Shown: one piece after another, positions 1-11,600 of the stretch
Layout of the letters: each line of letters opens with the position of its first letter
Position numbering within the stretch: the stretch's first letter is position 1
NCBI GenBank assembly: GCA_018398805.1
Contig: JAGFBZ010002264.1
Span: 62,001-126,000, forward strand
Source of the DNA: Hirundichthys speculiger
Taxonomy: Eukaryota > Chordata > Actinopteri > Beloniformes > Exocoetidae
DNA: 64,000 nucleotides
Reading direction: 5' to 3'
The notes under the pieces: model-generated
What the model saw: only the letters and a program-made list of their open reading frames with translations
What the model was told of the DNA's origin: nothing
Database searches by the model: none
Position numbers and translations under genes: made by a program

Positions 1-1401
1 TGAAGGTGCAATATTCCACCTCCAGTGTGTTTACAGTTGGCGCTGACCCAACAGAGGAAACAGAACCAACCTACAGGAGGCGCCGGTCCTGCAGCCGAAG
101 GTCCCGGATGGACTGACAAACACCTCAACGTCCTTCTTGGTTCAGCGAGAAGCGAGGATGTCTGTCCTCGTTTCCCTGAAGCAGGATTTTGTTCGTGTTT
201 ATTGCTTAATGTTGGGACGTTTGTTTTTCTCATTTAGTACGGGGTAACTCCTTAGAGTCCAGCGATACGCCACTGAGCGGATCAGGATTAGACCAACGGA
301 GTTTTGGGACGCTGATACCGGAGCTGAAGTTTTCAGCAAACACAGTTGATCCGGAGGCCGTCCGGCCAACAAGAACAAGGATGCGGGGATTAGCGTCTCC
401 GTCATGTGACTCTGCGGCGCTCGGAAACAAAAGAAAGTCATGTTTTTAGTGGATTAACATCCCGCTGAGGGATAAATAACAAACGTGAACGATCTGAAAT
501 GAGCGTATCCGCTCGTGTCGCGCTGAGCTCCGGCGTGATGAACGACCGCCGGGCTGACGGGGTCAAAGGCGGGCGAGCGTGCCTCCTGAATGTAAACACA
601 CGTTAGCGTTCATCTGCATGCTGGATTGTAATGGCTATAAATCATGCGCTGACACTCGTCCCGGGCGCGACACGCCGGCAGAATATTCAATTAATCAGCC
701 GACGCGTCAGAGGAGAGCAGACGCTAATGAAACAGAATAAGCAGAAACCCAAACACGGTACGAGTTCATTAAAAGTCACATCCATGGATGGAATTAAATG
801 AGCCGGTGACGATTCAAGAAGGTAACTGAGGATTATAATTACGCTCCACAACATGGCCGTGGTGGCGGCAACAACTGCGACGTCCTCTGTAGACGCAACG
901 ACTCACGGAGGACGAAACTGAACCCTGAAACAGACCCAACTTAAAAAATAAAATTAACCTTTAGTTCTCTCTGAGAGCATTTTCACTCAAACTGAAACTA
1001 TATATCACAATGAAAGGCTCTTCCCTGAGGCAGCGTAGCAGTCCCCACACATAATACTTACTCTACCGTGCCTCTGTGTCTGTGGACAAACCGGTCTGCG
1101 TTCAGTACTTTATCACAAAAGGCCTGAGGTTCTCAGTCAACCTGCGCCGGTCACCTTTGAAGAACATTTCATATCTCTAGTCGCCACCGTCACAACGGTA
1201 AACATCAAAAGTCTGTCAAGTTTTAGTGATGGGGGGGGTCACAGATTCTCCCCCCAGTCTGGTTAAAGTGACAAACGCTTCAGGGTGGAAGCTGAAACGC
1301 CTTCAAGAGCAAAGCCGAAGTCCAGAAGTTGAGAAAAATCCAAACGTCCCTGTTGCCCAAAGGTGCCGACTCAGCCAAGTCAAAAATGCCATCGTCTAGA
1401 T
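1..1401. other. Downstream flank, no recognised gene
   Basis: No exon-like ORF with family resemblance or plausible splice borders was seen on either strand. The composition is ordinary AT-balanced teleost non-coding DNA with short G and C runs. Confidence 0.5.
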
Positions 1402-1885
1402 CAGTGGTCCCCCCCCCCCGGGCTGCGGATTAATTGGGACCACGAGAAAAATTTAGTTTTTAAAGTTTTATTTATTATACAAGTCTGAACGAGCTTTTAT
1501 TTTGAAAAATCTTTTATTTTGAAAAATGACCGGATTCTCTCGGTCACTTGAGTGGCCAAAATTTAACCCAGCTAGCAAAACGAGTAAGAAATGGACGTCT
1601 TTGGAAAGTTTTTGCTGCACAGTGAAAAGAAAAGAAAGAAAGAAAGCTTTTATCAGACAATAACAGGAGTTTTACTGAAATATCGATTTATCACGACAGC
1701 TGATTACCACGTACCAACCCCGCTCTGCGTGAGGTTTTACCATGATAAGATGTTACCAGAGACTTTGATGTTATACTCATGTTATGTTATTGGCGTAATG
1801 TAACGAGGAAGCCCCGCCCCCCGGTCCGCGGTAAAATTGTCAAGCGTTGACCGGTCCGCCGTTACTAAAAGGTTGGAGACCACTG
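1402..1885 (+). mobile_element. hAT-like element, family P, with transposase N-terminal relic
   Basis: It starts CAGTGGTCCCCCC and ends GGAGACCACTG, inverted termini of Charlie-type hAT elements. The 8-bp target duplication gtctagat is exact on both sides (1394-1401 and 1886-1893). Inside, an ORF from 1591 begins MDVFGKFLLHSEKKRKKE, which resembles the basic N-terminus of hAT transposases; the rest of the enzyme is missing, so the copy is non-autonomous. Confidence 0.85.
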
Positions 1886-1973
1886 GTCTAGATGGTATCA
1901 TCTTTTAGTAACTGGAGATTATAAATCAAGGGGATTTTAAAAAGTGTGGTGGTCAGGCCAAACAGATGACAAA

Positions 1974-2390
1974 TAGGACTGTAGTGATACGATACGATAC
2001 ACGATATTCGGCTCACGATATGATATATATCGATATTCATCTTACAATACATTTACATCATTTTCTGAAAGATTTTAAAGGGACAAAGTGATTTTGGTGA
2101 CATCTTGTGAGTGTTCCAATGACTTTGTTTGAATTAATTGAACTGAAAGCATCAATTACACATTATATGGCTGACAGGCAGCTTGCAAATACTGGACAAA
2201 ATGAATAAAAGATGTGTTGAGAAAAATAGTTTCATTTATTTAAACAGTGCAAATTGTTGCTTGCAAGCTTTTAAAGGTGGGACACGGGGGTTTGGAAAGA
2301 AGCTTAGAATATCAATACCTGTGGCTGAAAAATCGATACTCGATAAAATATCGATATATATTGCAGAATCAATAAAATCGCTCAGCTCTA
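1974..2390. mobile_element. hAT-like short element with exact 8-bp TSD
   Basis: It runs from TAGGACTGTAGTGATACG to GCTCAGCTCTA. The flanking 8-mers atgacaaa (1966-1973, 2391-2398) are identical. The termini are rich in ATCGATA motifs, as in other TAGGGCTG-type hAT short elements of this window. No coding relic was seen. Confidence 0.75.
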
Positions 2391-3779
2391 ATGACAAATG
2401 ACCCCAGATTTTCATCAACCGCTAAAGCAGAAACCTTCATCTCCCGTCTGTCCAGGGAGCACCACCAAAGATAAACGTGCCTCTAATCGGCCCGTCGGGG
2501 CGGCTCAGCCCGGGTCTGGCCGCCCTCCCTAAACCGCCGCGACCCTAATCTCTCCCCGAGACTTCCGCTAAGCCCCGTTAGCGCTAATGAACCTCACAGC
2601 GGCGAGGCACGGGAGGAAGGAGAGAGGTCATTAGGAAACGGGAAGCATCTGTCTGGAATTAGAGGAGAGAAAAACCATCTGTCATCACGAGATGAGGCGA
2701 CACCTGGCAGGTAATGAGTTCCACACGTGCCCGAAAAAACCTCCGGCAGGTAAATATTGGATGTGAATGATGTGGAAACAAAAGGAGGTTGGCGGATGAG
2801 GAGGAATGATCCTTTCACGCCTCTTTTTCCGTAAACAACCGCTGACCCAGATTTAACGCATTCATGTCTTATCTGTGTTTACTGCCTGTTGAAGGTGAGA
2901 CTCCCGTTAGCGTAGCAAGGTTAGCCGGACCTTTCAGCCACGGTGGCCCCCGCGGGGGGGGGGGGGCTAATGACTTAATAAGGCCGGTCAGGTGGTCGTA
3001 ATCGCCTTCATCACAGGGGGCTCACCTGTGAGGGTCCAGAAGCATCTGAACCAGACAGAGCAAATAAATCTGGTAATAAAGCTAAAGGCCAGAGAGGATT
3101 CAGCTGCAGACGGAAAGGTTTCTTTGTCCCGACGAGGACGAACAGTCCTCTGCGTTTGAACATGCTGCAGGAAAACATGGCGTCCATCGGCTCAGGCTTA
3201 GATAAAGCTTGTAAATATAGATTGCTGATTTACTTTCTTATATTTCCTGCAGTGCGACACAAACAGAGACGAAGAGTAACCGAAGTGAAGGTTCAGACTG
3301 TTCTGACATGGCGGACGGTCTGAAGGCGCCGTTAACCATCTTACTTTGACCTTTGCTATATTATTTTTGCTCTGTCCTCGTCTCTGTGTGTCCCCGTACC
3401 GGACTGGGAACCAGTTCCAGGTGGACCCCAGGCCTCAACCATCATGTGACCTTGAACCGGATGCTGAAAGGTTCACCGTTTACCTTTTCTATTTAAAGAC
3501 GTCACGTCCAGAACACGCGATGCAACCGTCAAAATGGGCGCATGGACGGATGAAGCTGCAGGAACAGCTGCTTCGGTTGCTGCTTCGGTCGCTGCGTTGG
3601 CGGCGGTTTGGGTCGGACTGTTTTAATACGTTTCCCTGCAGGTGATCAAACATTTGCAAACGAGCTGCAGCCTCCTCGCTGCGTCTTCCGGCGCGCAGAA
3701 CCGTATAAACAACACAGCGATCGAATGCTCTGTGAATTAATTAGGCCGTGCAAAGTTTGCATTTCCAATTAAAGCACAG

Positions 3780-3840
<61 letters not shown>

Positions 3841-6800
3841 CACACACATAAAAGTGCAGAGGGTAAATGAAATTACACCGGAGCAGCCAGTATGTGATTG
3901 AAATTCAGAGGGGGAGGTTTAGTTTGATCATAAAAACAACAATCTCATGTATAAATAAAAATCGTGCCAAGGTGCTTCAGGGAAGATGGAGGTGAACAGA
4001 GGATTTTTTATTTAAATAATAATAAAAAAAACTTCTCCAGGGAAAGAAGTGGACTTGTTTGGAAGTTTCTAGACTCTAGACTCTACTTTTAAACGAAGCA
4101 GCTGGAAATCATTTGTCCGCAACAGTTTTTTTTCTTTATCAGGACTGTTCTGATGTATCCATAAAGTCGTCCACTCCCTAATTTTGTCTTTGCGTCTCAA
4201 ACATGTCCCTCTGTCCTCAGACTGAAGTCTGGACTGGTGAGTGCAGCTGTTGTCTGCATCTACGTACCAATCAGTGTAGGCTGTTAGCATCACGGCTAAC
4301 AGATGCTAACAAACATCCAGACTGATGACAGAGAGCAGCCTGTTCGACAAACACCAGCGTTTCCCGTCTGTTCCTGTTGAGCTGCGAGTAAACTATCATG
4401 TATGAAGCAAGTTTCACTCTGTGCTGAGTCGTTCCGAGTTTTAAGTTAAACTTTGTTGACTAGCGTCAGTGCTAATGCGTCCATATGCTTAGTGTGGCAT
4501 CACCATGTGGCTTTGGTTTTGTGTTTCTTGAGTTTTGTCTGGTTTTTCTGTGTTCCTTGTGTCCTTCCCTGATGCTGCTAACGTTACTTGCTGTTTTACA
4601 TTAATAATCTGTCTTCTGACCTGTTTTGACTTCGGCTTCATCTCTCCCGACTGTTTCCCACCTGCATCTCCCATCAGGTCTCGTTCCTTTATATGGTCTC
4701 GTCTTCCCCCCTTGCTGGTCCGTCCTGCCGCCTGCTGCTTCTCTGTTTTGTTGGTTTTCTGCTGCACCCATTTAATAATAAAGGACTTCTCTGAATTTAG
4801 GTCCACGCTCAGAAACATGAGTTTGCGGGCTTTCCGATGTTCTTGGTGCTGTTGTGGGTTGTGTGGGATGCTTTTGCGTACTTTGACCACATGTGTTTAT
4901 TAGTAGATTTGTTGTGAAGAATACATCGCAGCTAACTATGCTGCCATGTTGAATGCTGGGATTTCACCGCCCATTACTGTTGTAAACTGTTTCTCCTATG
5001 AAAGTCTGGGTTAGGGTTGGCTGCAGTGATCGTCCGTGCCTTAAAACCGACAGTTGACCAACCTGTCTCGACTGGTTCACCTGTCCTCTGTGCTGCTTTA
5101 ATAACACAGCAAAAGCAAAAACCTAAAGAGAAAAACCAAACACAACCAAAACATCAGGAGCCAATCCTCTCTTCGTTTCCTCTCGTTCTTGCTCAGGAAG
5201 ATTTGTTACAGTCTGTTCGGTTCGTTAGCAGGCTGTTTTTCATAAATTAGCACATGAATTTTAAAACTCGCCTTTATTAGAGAAAAGTGGATCGGTTTTC
5301 TCTAATCCAACGTTTGCCTTTTCTGAATGGATTAATGGATCATTAAAAGGCTTCTACAGACTTAAAATAGTTGACGGTGATTCATTCATTTGAATTTGAA
5401 GTACGTAGAGTAGCGGCTCTCAATAAATCTGACTGAATCAGAATAAACTTTACAGACTAAAGCTGCATTAAATGTATTTATTTTCTATGTGAAAGTGCCT
5501 TTGAATGACTTGATTATAAGCATTATTATAATTATGTTGCACTCGCTACATAGGGTGGCTTTAATGCTTTTTATAAATAATCTTCTGCTGCCGTTTTCTG
5601 AAATATTCTCAAGTTTTGAGAATATTTCAGAATAAATTCTTGTCAGTCTGCTGATAAATGAGAAACTATTACTAATAATAGAAACTAAACTGCTAATTAT
5701 ACAAGTGGATACGTTAGTTTGTTGTTGCGCGTTGGCAGCAGCGTGATCTTCCATTGTGGTTACCACATATTAACACTTTTAAAATTATTTTTTTAAATGA
5801 ATGGATGAGGCATGATTCAATCCAGTCTGTTAAAATAAAATAAAAAATTCAAAAGAATGCAAAGCCTTTATTTTCTTTGGAATTCATAAAAAAATAAGAT
5901 CCAACAAAAAAAAAAAATCCCAATTAAAGCAATAAACATCCATGTAAAATGGTTGAAACAGATCAAAACAATGAGAGAAACAAAAGATAAAACAAAAAAA
6001 AGCACAAAGACATGAAATAAACAGAAGAGACAAAGAAAAAAAATCGCAATGTAAGTTTTTTGGCGCCAAACAGATTGTCAAACAAAATGGATCGTAAAAG
6101 CAGATGACAGGAAACTACAGGAAACTACAGGAAGGCACGAATCCAAGCATGAGAGGTGAGAACTCACACAGAGAAATAAATAAACGTCCCTCCAAAGGTT
6201 CAAGTCTTATTCAATCACTTGAATAAGTTTCTGAATAAAAGCTGCAACACCTCGGACCAAAGGTGCTTTTTAACCGAGCACCGCTGGACACAGCTGCACG
6301 CTGATCACTCATTAAATATTCTAAATATTCTCGACATCAGCAGCGAGGACGCCATCGCAGGTCGCGACCACATCGCAGCGTGTGCAGTACTTTCCACCTG
6401 GGATCCATTTTCCTTGTATACTGGTGTGAAAACATTAACTGTCTGAGAAAGCTGGTCGTCGCTGAAGTCTGGTGCTTTTACCCCGTCACAGACGCTTGTG
6501 AACTCAGCAGTTCCCAGTCTGACCAGCTGCTACCAGGAACTTTAAACCTACGAGGACTTTTCTGCAACTGCACAAACATAATACTGAAAACTGTTCCACC
6601 TGCAGCTAAAGGTCCGGATGCCTCTGAAGCTCCAGGGAACCGCTGGGTCCAAATCATTCCAGTTACAGCAGCTCCAGGTCTGTTATTTGCTTTTGGACCA
6701 AAACGATGTGAGAAGAGAGTTTTCACAGAAAAATGGTTCTTAATATTAGTGCAGAGGTGAAATGGAGTTATGTGAATAGAAATGACTGTTTTAAGGCTCT

Positions 6801-7431
6801 GGAGGGACTCAAAGATGTCGTTCCACTTAAGAGACGGCGGGAACGAGAACCCTGCAGACAGAGTGACGTGATTTTAACTTCATAGGTGAACAGAAAGCTT
6901 CCAAAGTGACGAACTGAGCTGGTGTTGGAAGCAGAGGCCACGAACTCCACGACGTTCAACTCGTACGGACGTGTAACGAGGCGTCTGGAACCGTCCTCGT
7001 AATAGACAAAGTTAAAGACGGGTCGATCGAGTTAAACGCAACCATAACCGAACCGACTGAAGAGCAGCAGCTCCAGCTGGACTGCAGCTGAGATGTTTAA
7101 CGTCTGGTGACCTCTGGTTACTTCAGGAGGTTCAGACGAGATCAAGGATGAGTGATTCTCACAAATCATCACATGAGTTGCTTTGAGAAATTTAAAGAAG
7201 CAGATGACAAATCTGCATCCTTCAGCTCCCGTTAAAGTGAGGAGGATGTTCTGCTGATCTTCAGCTGAACTGCCTTCCAGACGTTTTCACGTGATGTAGA
7301 TGAAGGCGTCGTCTTACCGCTGCTTTAAGAAAGTTTTCCTGGAACACTCTGAAGGTTCAGCAGCATCTGAGCTTCTCCATCAGTTTTTCATACATCTATG
7401 ATTACGACGCATAAATGGCTGCAGGACATGC
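2391..7431. other. Intergenic stretch, no recognised gene
   Basis: ORFs here (for example 4489-4890 minus and 4535-4903 plus) overlap antisense to each other and resemble no family known to me. Part of 4500-4800 has the pyrimidine-rich look of a retroelement untranslated region, but I cannot assign it. The stretch contains the 58-bp poly-C tract. Confidence 0.4.
3781..3838. repeat. Poly-C tract of 58 bp
   Basis: 58 consecutive C. Such runs are hard to sequence, and the true length is uncertain. On the opposite strand it is a G tract able to form G-quadruplex structures. Confidence 0.95.
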
Positions 7432-8260
7432 TAGTGCTGGGCGGTATACCGGTTCATACCGGATACCGGTGTTTATTTTTCATATACCGTAATACCGGTG
7501 AGTATGTACTGTAGCGTACACAACGTTGGAAACACCGCGCGGCGGAACGTAAGTGCCGCAGAACATTGTTTGACAGGGGACTGTTTTGCAGTTGCACTGG
7601 AGGCGCAACACGCTACTAGTTTCTGGTTAAACGGTGATGGCTGCTAACAGAGAAAGTCCTGAAGTGGAAGCTCCAGAACGACAACATGAGACTGAGGAAC
7701 TTCTTCCTAAACGAGGAGCCGTGGATTTAAAAAAGACGACGTCCGACAAACTACAATAATCTGCAAATGTTGCCGAGCTAAAGTTGTAGCCGCGGGAGGC
7801 TACGCCAGGCTGGTGTTGCCTCCCGCGGCTACAACTTTAGAACGTTGTTTACATTGTGTAGTTAATGTTGATTTTTTTTTTTACAAAATATGTTTTTTCA
7901 AGTTGTTTGCAAAATTTGAAAAACAAAAGGGTTCTGTATTTTAAGTGCAACTATCATCATTCTGATTCCTTCACTTAATTAGAATCACGAGTGCCACCTC
8001 TTTGTAAATAGTATCATTTTGTGTATTAATGTATTAATACTAGTGTAGATATGAATGTTTTTCTACAATATTCACTCCTCGTGACAGTAAAATAGGTCAT
8101 TCTAAGACAATTTACTGCAGCAATTCCTCTAAATGATTAGAAAATGGGGTTAACACCCAGTTGTGCCTTCAAAAAAAAAAAATACAGTGATATACCGTAA
8201 AACCGATATCATTTTGAAAAATACTGTGATATAAATTTTTGGTCGTACCGCCCAGCACTA
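7432..8260 (+). mobile_element. hAT-like element, family F copy 1, with BED-finger relic
   Basis: Termini TAGTGCTGGGCGGTA and CGTACCGCCCAGCACTA are inverted repeats. Flanks ggacatgc and agacatgt match at 6 of 8 positions. An ATG at 7637 opens MAANRESPEVEAPERQHE and runs to a stop. Next, in another frame, comes TIICKCCRAKVVAAGG, the Cys-x2-Cys half of a BED zinc finger typical of hAT transposases. The transposase is deleted beyond this, so the element is a defective derivative. Confidence 0.85.
7779..7839. repeat. Perfect 22-bp inverted repeat, 17-bp loop, inside the BED-finger relic
   Basis: 7779-7800 and 7818-7839 are exact reverse complements, GC-rich in the centre (GTAGCCGCGGGAGGC). The arm includes the codons for the finger's AKVVAAGG segment, so the second arm is an inverted duplication of transposase sequence. 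Confidence 0.9.
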
Positions 8261-8390
8261 AGACATGTCGTGATCTTTCTAAATCCAGCTGAACCCACAA
8301 ACGTTTTTGCAGAAAGCTGCGAGTGTGAAAACCTCAAACCGTCAGCGACTTGTTCATTAAAGATTCAAAGTTTAATAAATTCCCTTTTTT

Positions 8391-8620
8391 TTTATTACCT
8401 TCATGCATGGCTCCAGGCTTCACCGTGAAAAAAATTTGGTCCCTTTCAACAAATGTGATAAATTACTCTTAATTACAATAAATCTATGCAACAAAAGTTC
8501 AATAAAAAAGGCACAGAGTCCAACCAGCAGCATGTAAGGCCTCGTCAACGGAAAAGAAACTGGCCGTCTGGACGCTGATCTCTCTTTTTTCTCTTTTCGT
8601 TTTAGAAATTCGAGTCAGTT
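8391..8620 (-). other. tmem104: tmem104 3' UTR with candidate poly(A) signal
   Basis: On the coding strand an ATTAAA lies at 8376-8371 and a canonical AATAAA at 8396-8391, the first such signals after the stop. A 3' UTR of about 230-260 bp is therefore plausible. No transcript evidence is visible and a later signal could be used. Confidence 0.4.
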
Positions 8621-11600
8621 TCACTTCCTGGTGTCCGTCAGGATGATGTTGGCCGTCACGAACATGAGGCAGAACGCCGCCCAGATCAGAACGAACCACA
8701 CCCAGAAGGCGTGGCGGAACGGGGAGCGGTGCTTGTTGACGCAGTCCCTGCCCACCACGGGCTCCAGGTGGCGCCGCGCGTAGTACACCAGCAGCGCCGG
8801 GATGATGTACTGGATCCCCGTGCCGGCGTAGGAGCCCGTGATGCCCACCAGGGACTCCAGGTTGTGGGTGCAGAAGGCCACCACGATGGGGGGCACCAGG
8901 GTGATGAGCGGGAACACCACCCGGTCCACCACCCAGGGGTAGGTGCCGCCGTCGCGGTGGAACAGCGTCTTCCAGTTGTTGCGCAGCGTCACGGCGATGA
9001 TGGGGAAGTTGGTGCTGATGGTGAAGACGGGGAACAGGCCCAGGAAGCGCAGCGCCGGGACGTCCAGGACATTGCAGTTGTCCGTGAAGTTCAGCGTGTA
9101 CATGTCGTGCAGCAGCGAGCTGTCGAAGCAGAAGATGGCGGTGAAGGAGAGCAGCACGTAGAAGCCCAGGATCAGGACGTAGTCCGCCAGAACCAGCACG
9201 CCCACGCGCTTCTTCTCCGAGATGGGCGTCACCAGCGACGGCAGCGAGTGCTGGCACATGAACGAGTACACGCACACCCCGAACAGGTTGGGGACGCCCG
9301 AGAAGTTGGCGACGGGCGGGTGGCCCTCGCCGGTGCCTTTGCTGATGCGGATCAGAGCCAGGATGATCATCATCGTGAACGCTGGGAAAAAATTTAAAAA
9401 GAGGGAAAAATGATTATAATACTTTATAATTAGGGCTGGGCAAGTTAACGCGTTATTATTGTGTTAATTTATTAACGCCGACATTTATTTTATCGCGCGT
9501 TAACGCATGTTGCTCACATGCTTTTGTTTTGAAAAGTCTGTTACTGGCTGCTGCAGAACCGGAAAACAGTAAAGATAAGGAAAAGCTAAGACAGACATGG
9601 AGAACGGTAAAAATCCGTGAACTTTACAGTTCAGGTAGCAACTCAGGTAGCAATATTAACAATTCTGTCTAAAAAAAAAAAAAGAAAATTCTGGACTGCA
9701 ACAAAACTTTGTTGTCATTCCTCCATGTTCCATCAGATCTGCTCCATGTGTTCACTGTCCTGCTGTTCTCTAGCTGGTTACTGCAGTGCGGCTCCATCTA
9801 GTGGCACAGATGTGTAATGACAACAGAAAGTCCAGTCCTCCATTATAAAACTAATTCAGTTCTGTGGCCCGTTTTTTAATTCCATATTTTTGATCCAAGT
9901 CTAAAATTTAAATATTACAAAACAGGCTTTTTTTGTTTGTTTGTTTTGTGTTCGATTAAAAAACGGATTTTGTTTGTAGACTTTTTTTTTTATAAAAACA
10001 GGATGACATTAATGTCCTGGCAGTGGCAATAAGCTTTATTTTATTTTACATTTTTTATGATGAGATTTACACTAAATATGTGTTACTGACAAGTGCTGAT
10101 GTTAAAAGTGTTTGAACAACAAATGTTATGGCACTTTAGTTCATATGGCAGCAGAACATTTAAATAAAAGTGCATTTTACACTTTTGAATTCATTATTTG
10201 ATTTTGCGTATACAATGCGATTAATCGTGATTAATCAGGGAAATAATGCGAATAATCGCGATTAAACATTTTAATCAATGCCCAGCCCTATTTATAATGA
10301 CACGTTTTTTTTTTATATGTTAAGATAGAAAAGAAACAAAATGAATCCAAAGAAAAGAAAACTTAACAATAGAAAACCTAGAATACAGGTTTTTCTTTCT
10401 CCATCATCTGTCAGAGCAGTAAAAGATCAATTTCAGGGCAAAAGCCCAAATAAGTTCAAATGCATGTTTTATGCTGTTTTATGAGATGAGAAACTGGACT
10501 TCAGAGTCTTTGGAGCTCAACACGAGGATCTACTGAGCGTTTCAGACTTTCTGCAGGAGCCGAGCTGCAAATAAGATCAAATATAAACACAAAACCTTGT
10601 CAAACTTATCATCAAATGCTCACAACAGGTCCAAAGGTGAAATGACCTGGACTCATCATGGACTTATCTGAATACAAACGCTTTCAAACTTGAAACAACA
10701 GTTAGATTGAGGTGTAGCTTTAGTGTTGATGTCCATCATACAAGTAAATAGTTCACCACATTGAGAAAAGAAAGAAAGGAGGAACCTCTGGGTAACCTGA
10801 GAGTCACGACGCCCTTAAAAACCGTCTGCTGTGAACCCACCTGTAAAGACGTGGCTCAGAAGGGAACTGTTACCCTGCATGACTGAAGCCCTCTGACCCG
10901 AGCCCGTCTCAGGTTCTGTTGGTGAAAGGTCACACTACGTGTCCTTTAACCGCCGCGTCTCAAACTGCGCTCATTTATCAACCTCAAACTGTTTCAGCTG
11001 CGTCTCTGGTTCACCTCCACCTGAGGCAAACCTGCTCAGTTTTGTTAAACTGCCCTTAAATGAAAGGCAGGAGAGCTCGTGATTTTTCCCACAGTGCCTT
11101 GCTGCCTTCCAGCTGTTTGTCCCAGAAAACCTGAGGCGTAAATAACCAACCGGGCAACGTGACGCCGCTCCGGAGCAGGTCAGGTGGAGACGGAGACGCA
11201 CCTCCTGCTCTTCACATTGAAACTCCGATTGATTTCTGCAGGTGCTTCTCTGGCGAGCGGCGTGACCGCGTCGAAAGGAGGCTCCCGAGCGCGGCGTTGC
11301 GTTCCCGTCACGGACTGAAAGTCATCTCTTCCACGCGCTGAAGCTGCCCGTGACGCCAGGAGTTAGTCACGGCCTCGGGGCGGCCTACAGCCAGCTCCAT
11401 CATCACCAGCCGTCCTTTAAACGCAGACTGACGTTTAGGGAGCGACGCCGGGACCGTGAGCTGATGCACGACTACGCGGCGTCCCTGCCGCCCGCGTGGG
11501 ACGCCGGGCGGCAGACGTTTTAAAACCTGCGAGTGCAGCTGCGCATCCAGAAACCCGTGCAGGAATGAAATGACGTCTTAAAATGACGTTCCATTAACAA

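Noticed and set aside
4489..4903. Overlapping 133- and 122-codon ORFs on opposite strands
   Set aside because: Mutually antisense, low-complexity (Cys/Phe/Ser or Lys/Gln) and not related to any known protein; probably repeat-derived non-coding sequence.
1..8390. Exons of a neighbouring gene (for example a glutamate-receptor gene next to TMEM104 in mammals)
   Set aside because: No segment with recognisable protein similarity and splice borders was seen on either strand.
8499..9275. ORF of 258 codons, minus strand
   Set aside because: It is another frame of the tmem104 last exon; the composition (Ala/Arg/His/Pro-rich) is an artefact of GC-rich third positions.
8711..9397. ORF of 228 codons, plus strand
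   Set aside because: Antisense to the tmem104 last exon, rich in Val/Gln/His/Asp, with no family resemblance.
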